NCBI RefSeq assembly: GCF_003286085.1
Contig: NW_020825470.1
Span: 1 to 64,000, forward strand
Origin: Drosophila persimilis
Lineage: Eukaryota > Arthropoda > Insecta > Diptera > Drosophilidae
Reading direction: 5' to 3'
Length of the DNA: 64,000 nt
In this document: piece after piece, positions 23,692-35,859 of the stretch
How positions within the stretch are numbered: the first letter of the stretch is position 1
Layout of the letters: the number at the start of each line of letters is the position of its first letter
The notes under the pieces: generated by a model
Database searches by the model: none
Seen by the model: the letters and a program-made list of their open reading frames with translations, nothing else
Told to the model about the DNA's origin: nothing
Position numbers and translations under genes: made by a program

Positions 23692-24594
23692 TTAGGCTTG
23701 AGGTGATGTTGTTACAGCAGACGACTTGAAGCTTCTGTCTGAGAGATAGCTGGTGAGTAGAATGTATAAATTGTCAGGTATTATCGTTTTAACTTTGCAG
23801 AGAAGACCCTGATGCCAGACTCTATCAAAAGCTTCCTGGATATCCATGTACACAGCACTGCAATGCCGCTGCGCTTCGTAGGATCTGAGGATAAATTGCG
23901 TGACTCGTCCGATTTGCTGTTCCGCTGAGTGCTGACTTCTGAAGCCAAATTGATGGTTTGGAATAGCCATGGCAAAGCTTTCTTCTTCAAAGAGTCGCTT
24001 GAGGATGAGGCGTTCAAGGATTTTGGAGAAGCCTGTAAGCTGGCTGATGGGTCTGTAGGACTCAAGCCTATCACTCGGCTTTCCTGGTTTCCTTAACATA
24101 GAGATTTTTGCGCATTTCCAGGACTTTGGGAAGTGGCCGAACTGCAGAGCCGAGTTGCATATCAACAGCAGATACTCGATGGCGGATGTTGGCAGAGATT
24201 TAATGACGCGATTGTCGATACTGTCGAAACCGGGTGCCTTTTTCGTCTTGAGCTTCTTAATTTCCGATTTGAGTTCCTGGATGGTCACAGGTCTGATTAT
24301 TTGAGCAGCTTCATCTGGACCGTTTTCTTGTAATACTGCGTTAATTTCTTCTCTGTCTTCTAGGGCTGCCGTGATCTTTGGCGTGAAACGTGCTTCCAGG
24401 TGCTGCGCAAAGGCCTCAGCTTTTTCCTCCGTAGTTTTGCACCAAGGATCAGCAGGAGCTTGCTGCCCTTCCGCCACGTGCCTTCTGACTGGCAGATTTG
24501 GAATGGGCTGTCTCTTGATTGTGTTGGTGAGCCGCCATAGTTTCTGCATGCTGTACCTATCAGTTGGGTCGATGTCGTGTAGCAGTCTGTTCAT
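23692..24594 (-). pseudogene. U8 linker plus RT N-terminal half (300 aa)
   Basis: Runs from the linker (RLLHDIDPTDRY) through KKAPGFDSIDNR, SYRPISQLTG, HQFGFRSQHS and AFDRVWH to SDRSF, where one base is missing (ACTTGAAG for ACTTTGAAG). It shows the ancestral joining of linker and RT. Confidence 0.78.
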
Positions 24595-25520
24595 TTGTTT
24601 GTCTTTTTGTAGCTTGATCCGTTACTTATTCTGTTAGTCAGCTGATTGATAGTGCGTGCAATGAGGGGGTTGGAGCACCTATCTTTTTGGTTGATTTTGC
24701 AGAGAATTCTTTTGATCTTGATCGCTTTCAGCGTTTGCGAGTCAAGATGAAAGTTTTGCGGTCCGTACACTGTGTGCTGGTTACTTGAGGTTTGCGAAGC
24801 CAATTCAGCTGCAATGTAAATGTTCTTTTCAAGGATAGCCACTGCATCATCTATGTCGTCGCCGTTGTGAAGTTCAGTCTCCAGATGGATTCGCTGTTCT
24901 AGGTGAGCTTGAAATCTTCTGATATTTGCATTTTTTGGTAATAGTATCTTCTTTTTTCCATATTCAGGTCTCAGGAGGAGTTTAATGATTTGCATGTTGT
25001 GATCTGAACCTAAGTCATATGATGTTTCAATGTGAATTAAATTGTGTCTAATACCCTTATAAACCGCAAAGTCTATAGCAGACGGCATATGTCGTCGATT
25101 TGAAGGGAAATGGGTGGGGGATCCAGTGGCCAGTATGCTTTGGTCGTTTTCCTGGATGCATTTCAGAAGTGCAGCCCCTCTTCTACACGATCTTGGATTG
25201 CCCCACCACTGGCTTTTGGCGTTCCAATCCCCAGCTACGATAAATCTGCTACCCAGAGAGTCAAATACCTGTTTAAATTGTGTATCAATCCATTCGTGTG
25301 CAGGTGGACAATAGATCGCACCAATGTTTATTGTTTGATGGTTTTTTATTTTTGCAGCTATGGTGCACATCTGGATGGAGTCCTCTCTTGTTGGTGCGAG
25401 GGAAATGTGCGGGATGTTGTTTCTGTTGTGTTCGTCTTGCGAACTAAATTGGTAGTCTCTCTTCATGTCGAACCAATTTCCATCGCCACCTGCATTAGCA
25501 GGGGGCAGGGAGGCTGACAT
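24591..25520 (-). pseudogene. U8 endonuclease fragment (309 aa)
   Basis: Open from the unit ATG through YCPP, GDWN and SDHN. It stops at the shared one-base deletion (CCGTTAC for CCGTTTAC) and overlaps the linker frame by 4 bases. Confidence 0.78.
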
Positions 25521-25773
25521 GAAGAGAGAACCGTTTTATTTGTTTATACTCTTATAATTAGCATATTTTACAAATTGTTTCGCGCCAACTGCTTATCTAC
25601 ATTACATGTAGTTGCAGAAGTGGCTGTAAATTGGCAGGGTAACATTTCTTACGGTATTGGCTTATTTGGTATTTATTTTTTTTTAGTAGCTATCGATAAT
25701 TTGGCTAAATGCCAGGGTAACACTAAACTTATTGCTACTTTGTTTACATTGTTTTTGTTTTTAATTATTTCAG
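25521..25773 (+). promoter_or_regulatory. Spacer with DRE box 25691-25698
   Basis: Standard spacer; perfect DRE and both CAGGGTAACA motifs. Confidence 0.55.
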
Positions 25774-25952
25774 GTGGAGTATGCAGCCGTGAAGAACATC
25801 ATTACGCCTATTGGTCTCGTCGTCGGCTGCGAAGTGGAATCCTTGCGAGTGTCGGCGCTAAACTGTGACTGCAGGACAGCATCAACAGGGCTGAAGCTGG
25901 CCGAGGTCCAGTGCATCGTCATTCTGGATGTGGATTACCAATTTCTGTGCAG
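25774..25952 (+). pseudogene. Exon-like segment, intact 179 bp
   Basis: Full-length, nearly identical to the reference copy; intron-like piece 25953-26006. Confidence 0.6.
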
Positions 25953-26644
25953 GTGAAGTGGCTTCGTATCTGTGGAAGAATAAAAAGGTTTTTAGTTTCT
26001 TTTCAGCCGCCGCCATCATCTGGATTCTGGAGCTGCCGCCGTCCATCATCAGGTTCTCTGCTGGGGCCGTCATTTGCCTGCGTAGCAGCTGCATTAGCGC
26101 TACTGCGGCTGATTTCCATATTGTGTGTTGCAAATGGATTGCGCAGCCAGTTCTCGCGTCTGACTTGGAAGCAGTATTGTTTGGATGGCTGTCAGGCTTC
26201 TGTTGCTGTTTGGATTGTGCTCTTCTATCATTGCGGCATACCTTGGCCTGGCCAGCCTTCTTGGAATGTATGGGTGCGTTGCGATCTCACAGGCAAGTAA
26301 ATTTGTGTGCTGCATTAGCCGAGTGTAGCAGTTCCTGCAGAGTCTGTTATAAACTTCTTCCACAGTTGCTACTTGGAGATCCGCATGCAGTGCGTTGTTG
26401 CTCACATACCGGGGAGCATTTGTCATTGCTCTGAGAGCTTTGCTTTGGATCGTCTGGAGCTTGGCCATTTGCATGCTTGAAGTCAGTGGCCCCCAGACTG
26501 GCAATGGCATACTGCCATATTGGGGCAATCAGCTGCTTATAGAGGAGGACCTTTGGAGGTAGTGGGAGTTTACTGTTTCTGCCGATGATCCAGTCGAGCT
26601 TTTTGATCCGGGCCCTTGTTTTAGTGACAATAGCCGCTACATGC

Positions 26645-27439
26645 TTATTGAAATTGAGCTTCGTATCCATATGTATTCCCAGGTATGGCATGACGGATTT
26701 TTTGGCCAGGAGTTGCCCGGCTAACCTTGGAAGCTGGAGTGTGTTGCTGCACAGGTGAGAGAGTGTGTAGAACATGAGCAGTTTTTGCAAGACTGATGGT
26801 TATTCCCCATTTCTTAGACCATGATAATGCATCAGCCAGGAGCCGCTCCACATTTTCGTTGGCTTGTTTTGGACTTAGGGCAGATACGAGGTATACTGCG
26901 TCATCAGCGTACGTTGCTAGCATTTGGGTTGAGTTTGCGTGTCTTGGTGGCTGCGGCATGTCGGCAGTGTAAAGATTATAGAGCACTGGGCCAAGTACGC
27001 TTCCTTGCGGCACTCCAGCGGTTATGTGCTTTAGGCTTGAGGTGATGTTGTTACAGCAGACGACATGGAAGCTTCTGTCTGAGAGATAGCTGGTGAGTAG
27101 AATGTATAAATTGTCAGGTATTATCGTTTTAACTTTGCAGAGAAGATCCTGATGCCAGACTCTATCAAAAGCTTCCTGGATATCCATGTACACAGCACTG
27201 CAATGCCGCTGCGCTTCGTAGGATCTGAGGATAAATTGCGTGACTCGTCCGATTTGCTGTTCCGCTGAGTGCTGACTTCTGAAGCCAAATTGATGGTTTG
27301 GAATAGCCATGGCAAAGCTTTCTTCTTCAAAGAGTCGCTTGAGGATGAGGCGTTCAAGGATTTTGGAGAAGCCTGTAAGCTGGCTGATGGGTCTGTAGGA
27401 CTCAAGCCTATCACTCGGCTTTCCTGGTTTCCTTAACAT
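26645..27439 (-). pseudogene. U9 reverse transcriptase fragment (264 aa)
   Basis: Continuous from MLRKPGKPSD through AFDRVWH, GVPQGSVLGP and YADD to TPAS, where an extra base (CTTGGAAGC) shifts the frame. Confidence 0.76.
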
Positions 27440-28856
27440 AGAGATTTTTGCGCATTTCCAGGACGTTCGGAAGTGGCCGAACTACAGAGCCGAGTTGCAT
27501 ATCAACAGCAGATACTCGATGGCGGATGTTGGCAGAGATGACGCGATTGTCGATACTGTCGAAATCGGGTGCCTTTTTCGTCTTGAGCTTCTTAATTTCC
27601 GATTTGAGTTCCTGGATGGTCACAGGTCTGATTATTTGAGCAGCTTCATCTGGACCGTTTTCTTGTAATACTGCGTTAATTTCTTCTCTGTCTTCTAGGG
27701 CTGCCGTGATCTTTGGCGTGAAACGTGCTTCCAGGTGCTGCGCAAAGGCCTCAGCTTTTTCCTCCGTAGTTTTGCACCAAGGATCAGCAGGAGCTTGCTG
27801 CCCTTCCGCCACGTGCCTTCTGACTGGCAGATTTGGAATGGGCTGTCTCTTGATTGTGTTGGTGAGCCGCCATAGTTTCTGCATGCTGTACCTATCAGTT
27901 GGGTCGATGTCGTGTAGCAGTCTGTTCATTTGTTTGTCTTTTTGTAGCTTGATCCGTTTACGTATTCTGTTAGTCAGCTGATTGATAGTGCGTGCAATGA
28001 GGGGGTTGGAGCACCTATCTTTTTGGTTGATTTTGCAGAGAATTCTTTTGATCTTGATCGCTTTCAGCGTTTGCGAGTCAAGATGAAAGTTTTGCGGTCC
28101 GTACACTGTGTGCTGGTTACTTGAGGTTTGCGAAGCCAATTCAGCTGCAATGTAAATGTTCTTTTCAAGGATAGCCACTGCATCATCTATGTCGTCGCCG
28201 TTGTGAAGTTCAGTCTCCAGATGGATTCGCTGTTCTAGGTGAGCTTGAAATCTTCTGATATTTGCATTTTTTGGTAATAGTATCTTCTTTTTTCCATATT
28301 CAGGTCTCAGGAGGAGTTTAATGATTTGCATGTTGTGATCTGAACCTAAGTCATATGATGTTTCAATGTGAATTAAATTGTGTCTAATACCCTTATAAAC
28401 CGCAAAGTCTATAGCAGACGGCATATGTCGTCGATTTGAAGGGAAATGGGTGGGGGATCCAGTGGCCAGTATGCTTTGGTCGTTTTCCTGGATGCATTTC
28501 AGAAGTGCAGCCCGTCTTCTACACGATCTTGCATTGCCCCACCACTGGCTTTTGGCGTTCCAATCCCCAGCTACGATAAATCTGCTACCCAGAGAGTCAA
28601 ATACCTGTTTAAATTGTGTATCAATCCATTCGTGTGCAGGTGGACAATAGATCGCACCAATGTTTATTGTTTGATGGTTTTTTATTTTTGCAGCTATGGT
28701 GCACATCTGGATGGAGTCCTCTCTTGTTGGTGCGAGGGAAATGTGCGGGATGTTGTTTCTGTTGTGTTCGTCTTGCGAACTAAATTGGTAGTCTCTCTTC
28801 ATGTCGAACCAATTTCCATCGCCACCTGCATTAGCAGGGGGCAGGGAGGCTGACAT
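27411..28856 (-). pseudogene. U9 endonuclease plus linker (481 aa)
   Basis: Longest jockey-like frame in the window. It starts at the unit ATG, has YCPP, GDWN and SDHN, then the basic linker (KRIKLQKDKQ) and the start of the RT fingers (KKAPDFDSIDNR). The last ~40 residues are out of frame after a 5-bp loss. Confidence 0.82.
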
Positions 28857-29108
28857 GAAGAGAGAACCGTTTTATTTGTTTATACTCTTATAATTAGCAT
28901 ATTTTACAAATTGTTTCGCGCCAACTGCTTATCTACATTACATGTAGTTGCAGAAGTGGCTGTAAATTGGCAGGGTAACATTCTTACGGTATTGGCTTAC
29001 TTGGTATTTATTTTTTTTTAGTAGCTATCGATAATTTGGCTAAATGCCAGGGTAACACTAAACTTATTGCTACTTTGTTTACATTGTTTTTGTTTTTAAT
29101 TATTTCAG
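28857..29108 (+). promoter_or_regulatory. Spacer with DRE box 29026-29033
   Basis: DRE and both CAGGGTAACA motifs are intact. One T is missing after the first motif, as in the spacer at 7191, fitting the U3/U10 relationship. Confidence 0.55.
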
Positions 29109-29287
29109 GTGGAGTATGCAGCCGTGAAGAACATCATTACGCCTATTGGTCTCGTCGTCGGCTGCGAAGTGGAATCCTTGCCAGTGTCGGCGCTAAACTG
29201 TGACTGCAGGACAGCATCAACAGTGCTGAAGCTGGCCGAGGTCCAGTGCATCGTCATTCTGGATGTGGATTACCAATTTCTGTGCAG
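29109..29287 (+). pseudogene. Exon-like segment, intact 179 bp
   Basis: Carries the SLPV variant like the copy at 7443; intron-like piece 29288-29341. Confidence 0.6.
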
Positions 29288-29337
29288 GTGAAGTGGCTTC
29301 GTATCTGTGGAAGAATAAAAAGGTTTTTAGTTTCTTT

Positions 29338-30123
29338 TCAGCCGCCGCCATCATCTGGATTCTGGAGCTGCCGCCGTCCATCATCAGGTTCTCTGCTGGG
29401 GCCGTCATTTGCCTGCGTAGCAGCTGCATTAGCGCTACTGCGGCTGATTTCCATATTGTGTGTTGCAAATGGATTGCGCAGCCAGTTCTCGCGTCTGACT
29501 TGGAACAGTATTGTTTGGATGGCTGTCAGGCTTCTGTTGCTGTTTGGATTGTGCTCTTCTATCATTGCGGCATACCTTGGCCTGGCCAGCCTTCTTGGAA
29601 TGTATGGGTGCGTTGCGATCTCACAGGCAAGTAAATTTGTGTGCTGCATTAGCCGAGTGTAGCAGTTCCTGCAGAGTCTGTTATAAACTTCTTCCACAGT
29701 TGCTACTTGGAGATCCGCATGTAGTGCGTTGTTGCTCACATACCGGGGAGCATTTGTCATTGCTCTGAGAGCTTTGCTTTGGATCGTCTGGAGCTTGGCC
29801 ATTTGCATGCTTGAAGTCAGTGGCCCCCAGACTGGCAAGGCATACTGCCATATTGGGGCAATCAGCTGCTTATAGAGGAGGACCTTTGGAGGTAGTGGGA
29901 GTTTACTGTTTCTGCCGATGATCCAGTCGAGCTTTTTGATCCGGGCCCTTGTTTTAGTGACAATAGCCGCTACATGCTTATTGAAATTGAGTTTCGTATC
30001 CATATGTATTCCCAGGTATGGCATGACGGATTTTTTGGCCAGGAGTTGCCCGGCTAACCTTGGAAGCTGGAGTGTGTTGCTGCACAGGTGAGAGAGTGTG
30101 TAGAACATGAGCAGTTTTTGCAA
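29338..30123 (-). pseudogene. U10 RT thumb and C-terminal fragment (261 aa)
   Basis: Contains YLGIHMDTKL and the thumb through to the Asn/Ala/Asp-rich C terminus. Its upstream frame is displaced by an extra base near 30065. Confidence 0.7.
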
Positions 30124-32102
30124 GACTGATGGTTATTCCCCATTTTCTTAGACCATGATAATGCATCAGCCAGGAGCCGCTCCGCATTTTCGTTGGCTTG
30201 TTTTGGACTTAGGGCAGATACGAGGTATACTGCGTCATCAGCGTACGTTGCTATCATTTGGGTTGAGTTTGCGTGTCTTGGTGGCTGCGGCATGTCGGCA
30301 GTGTAAAGATTATAGAGCACTGGGCCAAGTACGCTTCCTTGCGGCACTCCAGCGGTTATGTGCTTTAGGCTTGAGGTGATGTTGTTACAGCAGACGACAT
30401 GGAAGCTTCTGTCTGAGAGATAGCTGGTGAGTAGAATGTATAAATTGTCAGATATTATCGTTTTAACTTTGCAGAGAAGATGCTGATGCCAGACTCTATC
30501 AAAAGCTTCCTGGATATCCATGTACACAGCACTGCAATGCCGCTGCGCTTCGTAGGATCTGAGGATAAATTGCGTGACTCGTCTGATTTGCTGTTCCGCT
30601 GAGTGCTAACTTCTGAAGCCAAATTGATGGTTTGGAATAGCCATGGCAAAGCTTTCTTCTTCAAAGAGTCGCTTGAGGATGAGGCGTTCAAGGATTTTGG
30701 AGAAGCCTGTAAGCTGGGTGATGGGTCTGTAGGACTCAAGCCCATCACTCGGCTTTCCTGGTTTCCTTTACATAGAGATTTCTGATACTCGATGGCGGAT
30801 GTTGGCAGAGATTTAATGACGCGATTGTCGATACTGTCGAGACCGGGTGCCTTTATCGTCTTGAGCTTCTTAATTTCTGATTATTTGAGCAGCTTCATCT
30901 GGACCGTTTTCTTGTAATACTGCGTTAATTTCTTCTCTGTCTTCTAGGGCTGCCGTGATCTTTGGCGTGAAACGTGCTTCCAGGTGCTGCGCAAAGGCCT
31001 CAGCTTTTTCCTCCGTAGTTTTGCACCCAGGATCAGCAGGAGCTTGCTGCCCTTCCGCCACGTGCCTTCTGACTGGCAGATTTGGAATGGGCTGTCTCTT
31101 GATTGTGTTGGTGAGCCGCCATAGTTTCTGCATGCTGTACCTATCAGTTTGGTCGATGTCGTGTAGCAGTCTGTTCATTTGTTTGTCTTTTTGTAGCTTG
31201 ATCCGTTACTTATTCTGTTAGTCAGCTGATTGATAGCGCGTGCAATGAGGGGGTTGGAGCACCTATCTTTTTGGTTGATTTTGCAGAGAATTCTTTTGAT
31301 CTTGATCGCTTTCAGCGTTTGCGAGTCAAGATGAAAGTTTTGCGGTCCGTACACTGTGTGCTGGTTACTTGAGGTTTGCGAAGCCAATTCAGCTGCAATG
31401 TAAATGTTCTTTTCAAGGATAGCAACTGCATCATCTATGTCGTCGCCGTTGTGAAGTTCAGTCTCCAGATGGATTCGCTGTTCTAGGTGAGCTTGAAATC
31501 TTCTGATATTTGCATTTTTTGGTAATAGTATCTTCTTTTTTCCATATTCAGGTCTCAGGAGGAGTTTAATGATTTGCATGTTGTGATCTGAACCTAAGTC
31601 ATATGATGTTTTAATGTGAATTAAATTGTGTCTAATACCCTTATAAACCGCAAAGTCTATAGCAGACGGCATATGTCGTCGATTTGAAGGGAATGGGTGG
31701 GGATCCAGTGGTCAGTATGCTTTGGTCGTTTTCCTGGATGCATTTCAGAAGTGCATCCCCTCTTCTACACGATCTTGGATTGCCCCACCACTGGCTTTTG
31801 GCGTTCCAATCCCCAGCTACGATAAATCTGCTACCCAGAGAGTCAAATACCTGTTTAAATTGTGTATCAATCCATTCGTGTGCAGGTGAACAATAGATCG
31901 CACCAATGTTTATTGTTTGATGGTTTTTTATTTTTGCAGCTATGGTGCACATCTGGATGGAGTCCTCTCTTGTTGGTGCGAGGGAAATGTGCGGGATGTT
32001 GTTTCTGTTGTGTTCGTCTTGCGAACTAAATTGGTAGTCTCTCTTCATGTCGAACCAATTTCCATCGCCACCTGCATTAGCAGGGGGCAGGGAGGCTGAC
32101 AT
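29342..32102 (-). mobile_element. U10: jockey-like element, duplicate of U3
   Basis: Shares with U3 the SLPV exon, the truncated linker (TTTCTGATTATTTG) and an RT frameshift near SWSKK. It has its own deletion at about 30780, where GAGATTT joins GATACTCG. Frames: C-terminal 29338-30123, RT core 30054-30527, linker 30870-31178, endonuclease 31175-31672 and 31641-32102. Confidence 0.92.
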
Positions 32103-32355
32103 GAAGAGAGAACCGTTTTATTTGTTTATACTCTTATAATTAGCATATTTTACAAATTGTTTCGCGCCAACTGCTTATCTACATTACATGTAGTTGCAGA
32201 AGTGGCTGTAAATTGGCAGGGTAACATTTCTTACGGTATTGGCTTACTTGGTATTTATTTTTTTTTAGTAGCTATCGATAATTTGGCTAAATGCCAGGGT
32301 AACACTAAACTTATTGCTACTTTGTTTACATTGTTTTTGTTTTTAATTATTTCAG
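32103..32355 (+). promoter_or_regulatory. Spacer with DRE box 32273-32280
   Basis: Standard spacer; all three motifs intact. Confidence 0.55.
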
Positions 32356-32534
32356 GTGGAGTATGCAGCCGTGAAGAACATCATTACGCCTATTGGTCTC
32401 GTCGTCGGCTGCGAAGTGGAATCCTTGCGAGTGTCGGCGCTAAACTGTGACTGCAGGACAGCATCAACAGTGCTGAAGCTGGCCGAGGTCCAGTGCATCG
32501 TCATTCTGGATGTGGATTACCAATTTCTGTGCAG
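32356..32534 (+). pseudogene. Exon-like segment, intact 179 bp
   Basis: Full-length; intron-like piece 32535-32588. Confidence 0.6.
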
Positions 32535-32584
32535 GTGAAGTGGCTTCGTATCTGTGGAAGAATAAAAAGGTTTTTAGTTTCTTT

Positions 32585-33772
32585 TCAGCCGCCGCCATCA
32601 TCTGGATTCTGGAGCTGCCGCCGTCCATCATCAGGTTCTCTGCTGGGGCCGTCATTTGCCTGCGTAGCAGCTGCATTAGCGCTACTGCGGCTGATTTCCA
32701 TATTGTGTGTTGCAAATGGATTGCGCAGCCAGTTCTCGCGTCTGACTTGGAACAGTATTGTTTGGATGGCTGTCAGGCTTCTGTTGCTGTTTGGATTGTG
32801 CTCTTCTATCATTGCGGCATACCTTGGCCTGGCCAGCCTTCTTGGAATGTATGGGTGCGTTGCGATCTCACAGGCAAGTAAATTTGTGTGCTGCATTAGC
32901 CGAGTGTAGCAGTTCCTGCAGAGTCTGTTATAAACTTCTTCCACAGTTGCTACTTGGAGATCCGCATGCAGTGCGTTGTTGCTCACATACCGGGGAGCAT
33001 TTGTCATTGCTCTGAGAGCTTTGCTTTGGATCATCTGGAGCTTGGCCATTTGCATGCTTGAAGTCAGTGGCCCCCAGACTGGCAAGGCATACTGCCATAT
33101 TGGGGCAATCAGCTGCTTATAGAGGAGGACCTTTGGAGTTAGTGGGAGTTTACTGTTTCTGCCGATGATCCAGTCGAGCTTTTTGATCCGGGCCCTTGTT
33201 TTAGTGACAATAGCCGCTACATGCTTATTGAAATTGAGTTTCGTATCCATATGTATTCCCAGGTATGGCATGACGGATTTTTTGGCCAGGAGTTGCCCGG
33301 CTAACCTTGGAACTGGAGTGTGTTGCTGCACAGGTGAGAGAGTGTGTAGAACATGAGCAGTTTTTGCAAGACTGATGGTTATTCCCCATTTCTTAGACCA
33401 TGATAATGCATCAGCCAGGAGCCGCTCCACATTTTCGTTGGCTTGTTTTGGACTTAGGGCAGATACGAGGTATACTGCGTCATCAGCGTACGTTGCTATC
33501 ATTTGGGTTGAGTTTGCGTGTCTTGGTGGCTGCGGCATGTCGGCAGTGTAAAGATTATAGAGCACTGGGCCAAGTACGCTTCCTTGCGGCACTCCAGCGG
33601 TTATGTGCTTTAGGCTTGAGGTGATGTTGTTACAGCAGACGACATGGAAGCTTCTGTCTGAGAGATAACTGGTGAGTAGAATGTATAAATTGTCAGGTAT
33701 TATCGTTTTAACTTTGCAGAGAAGATGCTGATGCCAGACTCTATCAAAAGCTTCCTGGATATCCATGTACAC
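32585..33772 (-). pseudogene. U11 reverse transcriptase fragment (395 aa)
   Basis: Same span and motifs as the U4 fragment (AFDRVWH, GVPQGSVLGP, YADD, YLGI), with few substitutions. Confidence 0.78.
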
Positions 33773-35400
33773 AGCACTGCAATGCCGCTGCGCTTCGTAG
33801 GATCTGAGGATAAATTGCCTGACTCGTCCGATTTGCTGTTCCGCTGAGTGCTAACTTCTGAAGCCAAATTGATGGTTTGGAATAGCCATGGCAAAGCTTT
33901 CTTCTTCAAAGAGTCGCTTGAGGATGAGGCGTTCAAGGATTTTGGAGAAGCCTGTAAGCTGGGTGATGGGTCTGTAGGACTCAAGCCTATCACTCGGCTT
34001 TCCTGGTTTCCTTAACATAGAGATTTTTGCGCATTTCCAGGACTTTCGGAAGTGGCCGAACTGCAGAGCCGAGTTGCATATCAACAGCAGATACTCGATG
34101 GCGGATGTTGGCAGAGATGACGCGATTGTCGATACTGTCGAGACCGGGTGCCTTTTTCGTCTTGAGCTTCTTAATTTCCGATTTGAGTTCCTGGATGGTC
34201 ACAGGTCTGATTATTTGAGCAGCTTCATCTGGACCGTTTTCTTGTAATACTGCGTTAATTTCTTCTCTGTCTTCTAGGGCTGCCGTGATCTTTGGCGTGA
34301 AACGTGCTTCCAGGTGCTGCGCAAAGGCCTCAGCTTTTTCCTCCGTAGTTTTGCACCCAGGATCAGCAGGAGCTTGCTGCCCTTCCGCCACGTGCCTTCT
34401 GACTGGCAGATTTGGAATGGGCTGTCTCTTGATTGTGTTGGTGAGCCGCCATAGTTTCTGCATGCTGTACCTATCAGTTTGGTCGTTTGTAGCTTGATCC
34501 GTTACTTATTCTGTTAGTCAGCTGATTGATAGTGCGTGCAATGAGGGGGTTGGAGCACCTATCTTTTTGGTTGATTTTGCAGAGAATTCTTTTGATCTTG
34601 ATCGCTTTCAGCGTTTGCGAGTCAAGATGAAAGTTTTGCGGTCCGTACACTGTGTGCTGGTTACTTGAGGTTTGCGAAGCCAATTCACCTGCAATGTAAA
34701 TGTTCTTTTCAAGGATAGCCACTGCATCATCTATGTCGTCGCCGTTGTGAAGTTCAGTCTCCAGATGGATTCGCTGTTCTAGGTGAGCTTGAAATCTTCT
34801 GATATTTGCATTTTTTGGTAATAGTATCTTCTTTTTTCCATATTCAGGTCTCAGGAGGAGTTTAATGATTTGCATGTTGTGATCTGAACCTAAGTCATAT
34901 GATGTTTCAATGTGAATTAAATTGTGTCTAATACCCTTATAAACCGCAAAGTCTATAGCAGACGGCATATGTCGTCGATTTGAAGGGAAATGGGTGGGGG
35001 ATCCAGTGGCCAGTATGCTTTGGTCGTTTTCCTGGATGCATTTCAGAAGTGCAGCCCGTCTTCTACACGATCTTGCATTGCCCCACCACTGGCTTTTGGC
35101 GTTCCAATCCCCAGCTACGATAAATCTGCTACCCAGAGAGTCAAATACCTGTTTAAATTGTTTATCAATCCATTCTTGTGCAGGTGGACAATAGATCGCA
35201 CCAATGTTTATTGTTTGATGGTTTTTTATTTTTGCAGCTATGGTGCACATCTGGATGGAGTTCTCTCTTGTTGGTGCGAGGGAAATGTGCGGGATGTTGT
35301 TTCTGTTGTGTTCGTCTTGCGAGCTAAATTGGTAGTCTCTCTTCATGTCGAACCAATTTCCATCGCCACCTGCATTAGCAGGGGGCAGGGAGGCTGACAT
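32589..35400 (-). mobile_element. U11: jockey-like element, duplicate of U4
   Basis: Matches U4 over its length, including the TTTGGTCGTTTGTAGC deletion (34478-34492), the missing TTAAT, and the endonuclease variants PAQEWIDKQF and TRENSIQ. RT 32585-33772 (395 aa), linker 33990-34463, endonuclease 34474-35400 (308 aa). Confidence 0.93.
34474..35400 (-). pseudogene. U11 endonuclease fragment (308 aa)
   Basis: Nearly identical to the U4 fragment; YCPP, GDWN and SDHN are all kept. Confidence 0.78.
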
Positions 35401-35653
35401 GAAGAGAGAACCGTTTTATTTGTTTATACTCTTATAATTAGCATATTTTACAAATTGTTTCGCGCCAACTGCTTATCTACATTACATGTAGTTGCAGAAG
35501 TGGCTGTAAATTGGCAGGGTAACATTTCTTACGGTATTGGCTTACTTGGTATTTATTTTTTTTTAGTAGCTATCGATAATTTGGCTAAATGCCAGGGTAA
35601 CACTAAACTTATTGCTACTTTCTTTACATTGTTTTTGTTTTTAATTATTTCAG
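35401..35653 (+). promoter_or_regulatory. Spacer with DRE box 35571-35578
   Basis: Standard spacer with one substitution (TTTCTTTAC near 35622); the DRE is intact. Confidence 0.55.
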
Positions 35654-35809
35654 GTGGAGTATGCCTATTGGTCTCGTCGTCGGCTGCGAAGTGGAATCCT
35701 TGCGAGTGTCGGCGCTAAACTGTGACTGCAGGACAGCATCAACAGTGCTGAAGCTGGCCAAGGTCCAGTGCATCGTCATTCTGGATGTGGATTACCAATT
35801 TCTGTGCAG
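35654..35809 (+). pseudogene. Exon-like segment with 23-bp deletion
   Basis: After GTGGAGTATGC, 23 bp are missing, with GC at both edges of the gap, and the rest continues at CTATTGG. The 60-codon frame is broken. This argues against current coding need for this copy. Intron-like piece 35810-35863. Confidence 0.65.
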
Positions 35810-35859
35810 GTGAAGTGGCTTCGTATCTGTGGAAGAATAAAAAGGTTTTTAGTTTCTTT

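Larger units (their letters stand above)
22669..25520 (-). mobile_element. U8: jockey-like element, reference copy with full linker
   Basis: Jockey-clade non-LTR retrotransposon, 5'-truncated: APE-type endonuclease, linker, RT with YADD, C-terminal tail, no ORF1 and no poly(A). This copy keeps TTAAT in the linker, so linker plus fingers/palm read through for 300 codons (23692-24594). Later parts are 23282-23674 and 22665-23189, separated by one-base indels near 23291, 23727 and 23165. The endonuclease is 24591-25520. Family assignment rests on motif order and spacing; a named family cannot be given without a search. Confidence 0.94.
26007..28856 (-). mobile_element. U9: jockey-like element with longest endonuclease-linker frame
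   Basis: U9 keeps CCGTTTAC near 27955, so endonuclease and linker stay in one 481-codon frame (27411-28856). That frame is lost where TTAAT is missing (near 27538). RT frames are 26645-27439, 26347-26790 and 26100-26528. One extra base each near 26731, 26504 and 26170 breaks the 3' half. Confidence 0.94.
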
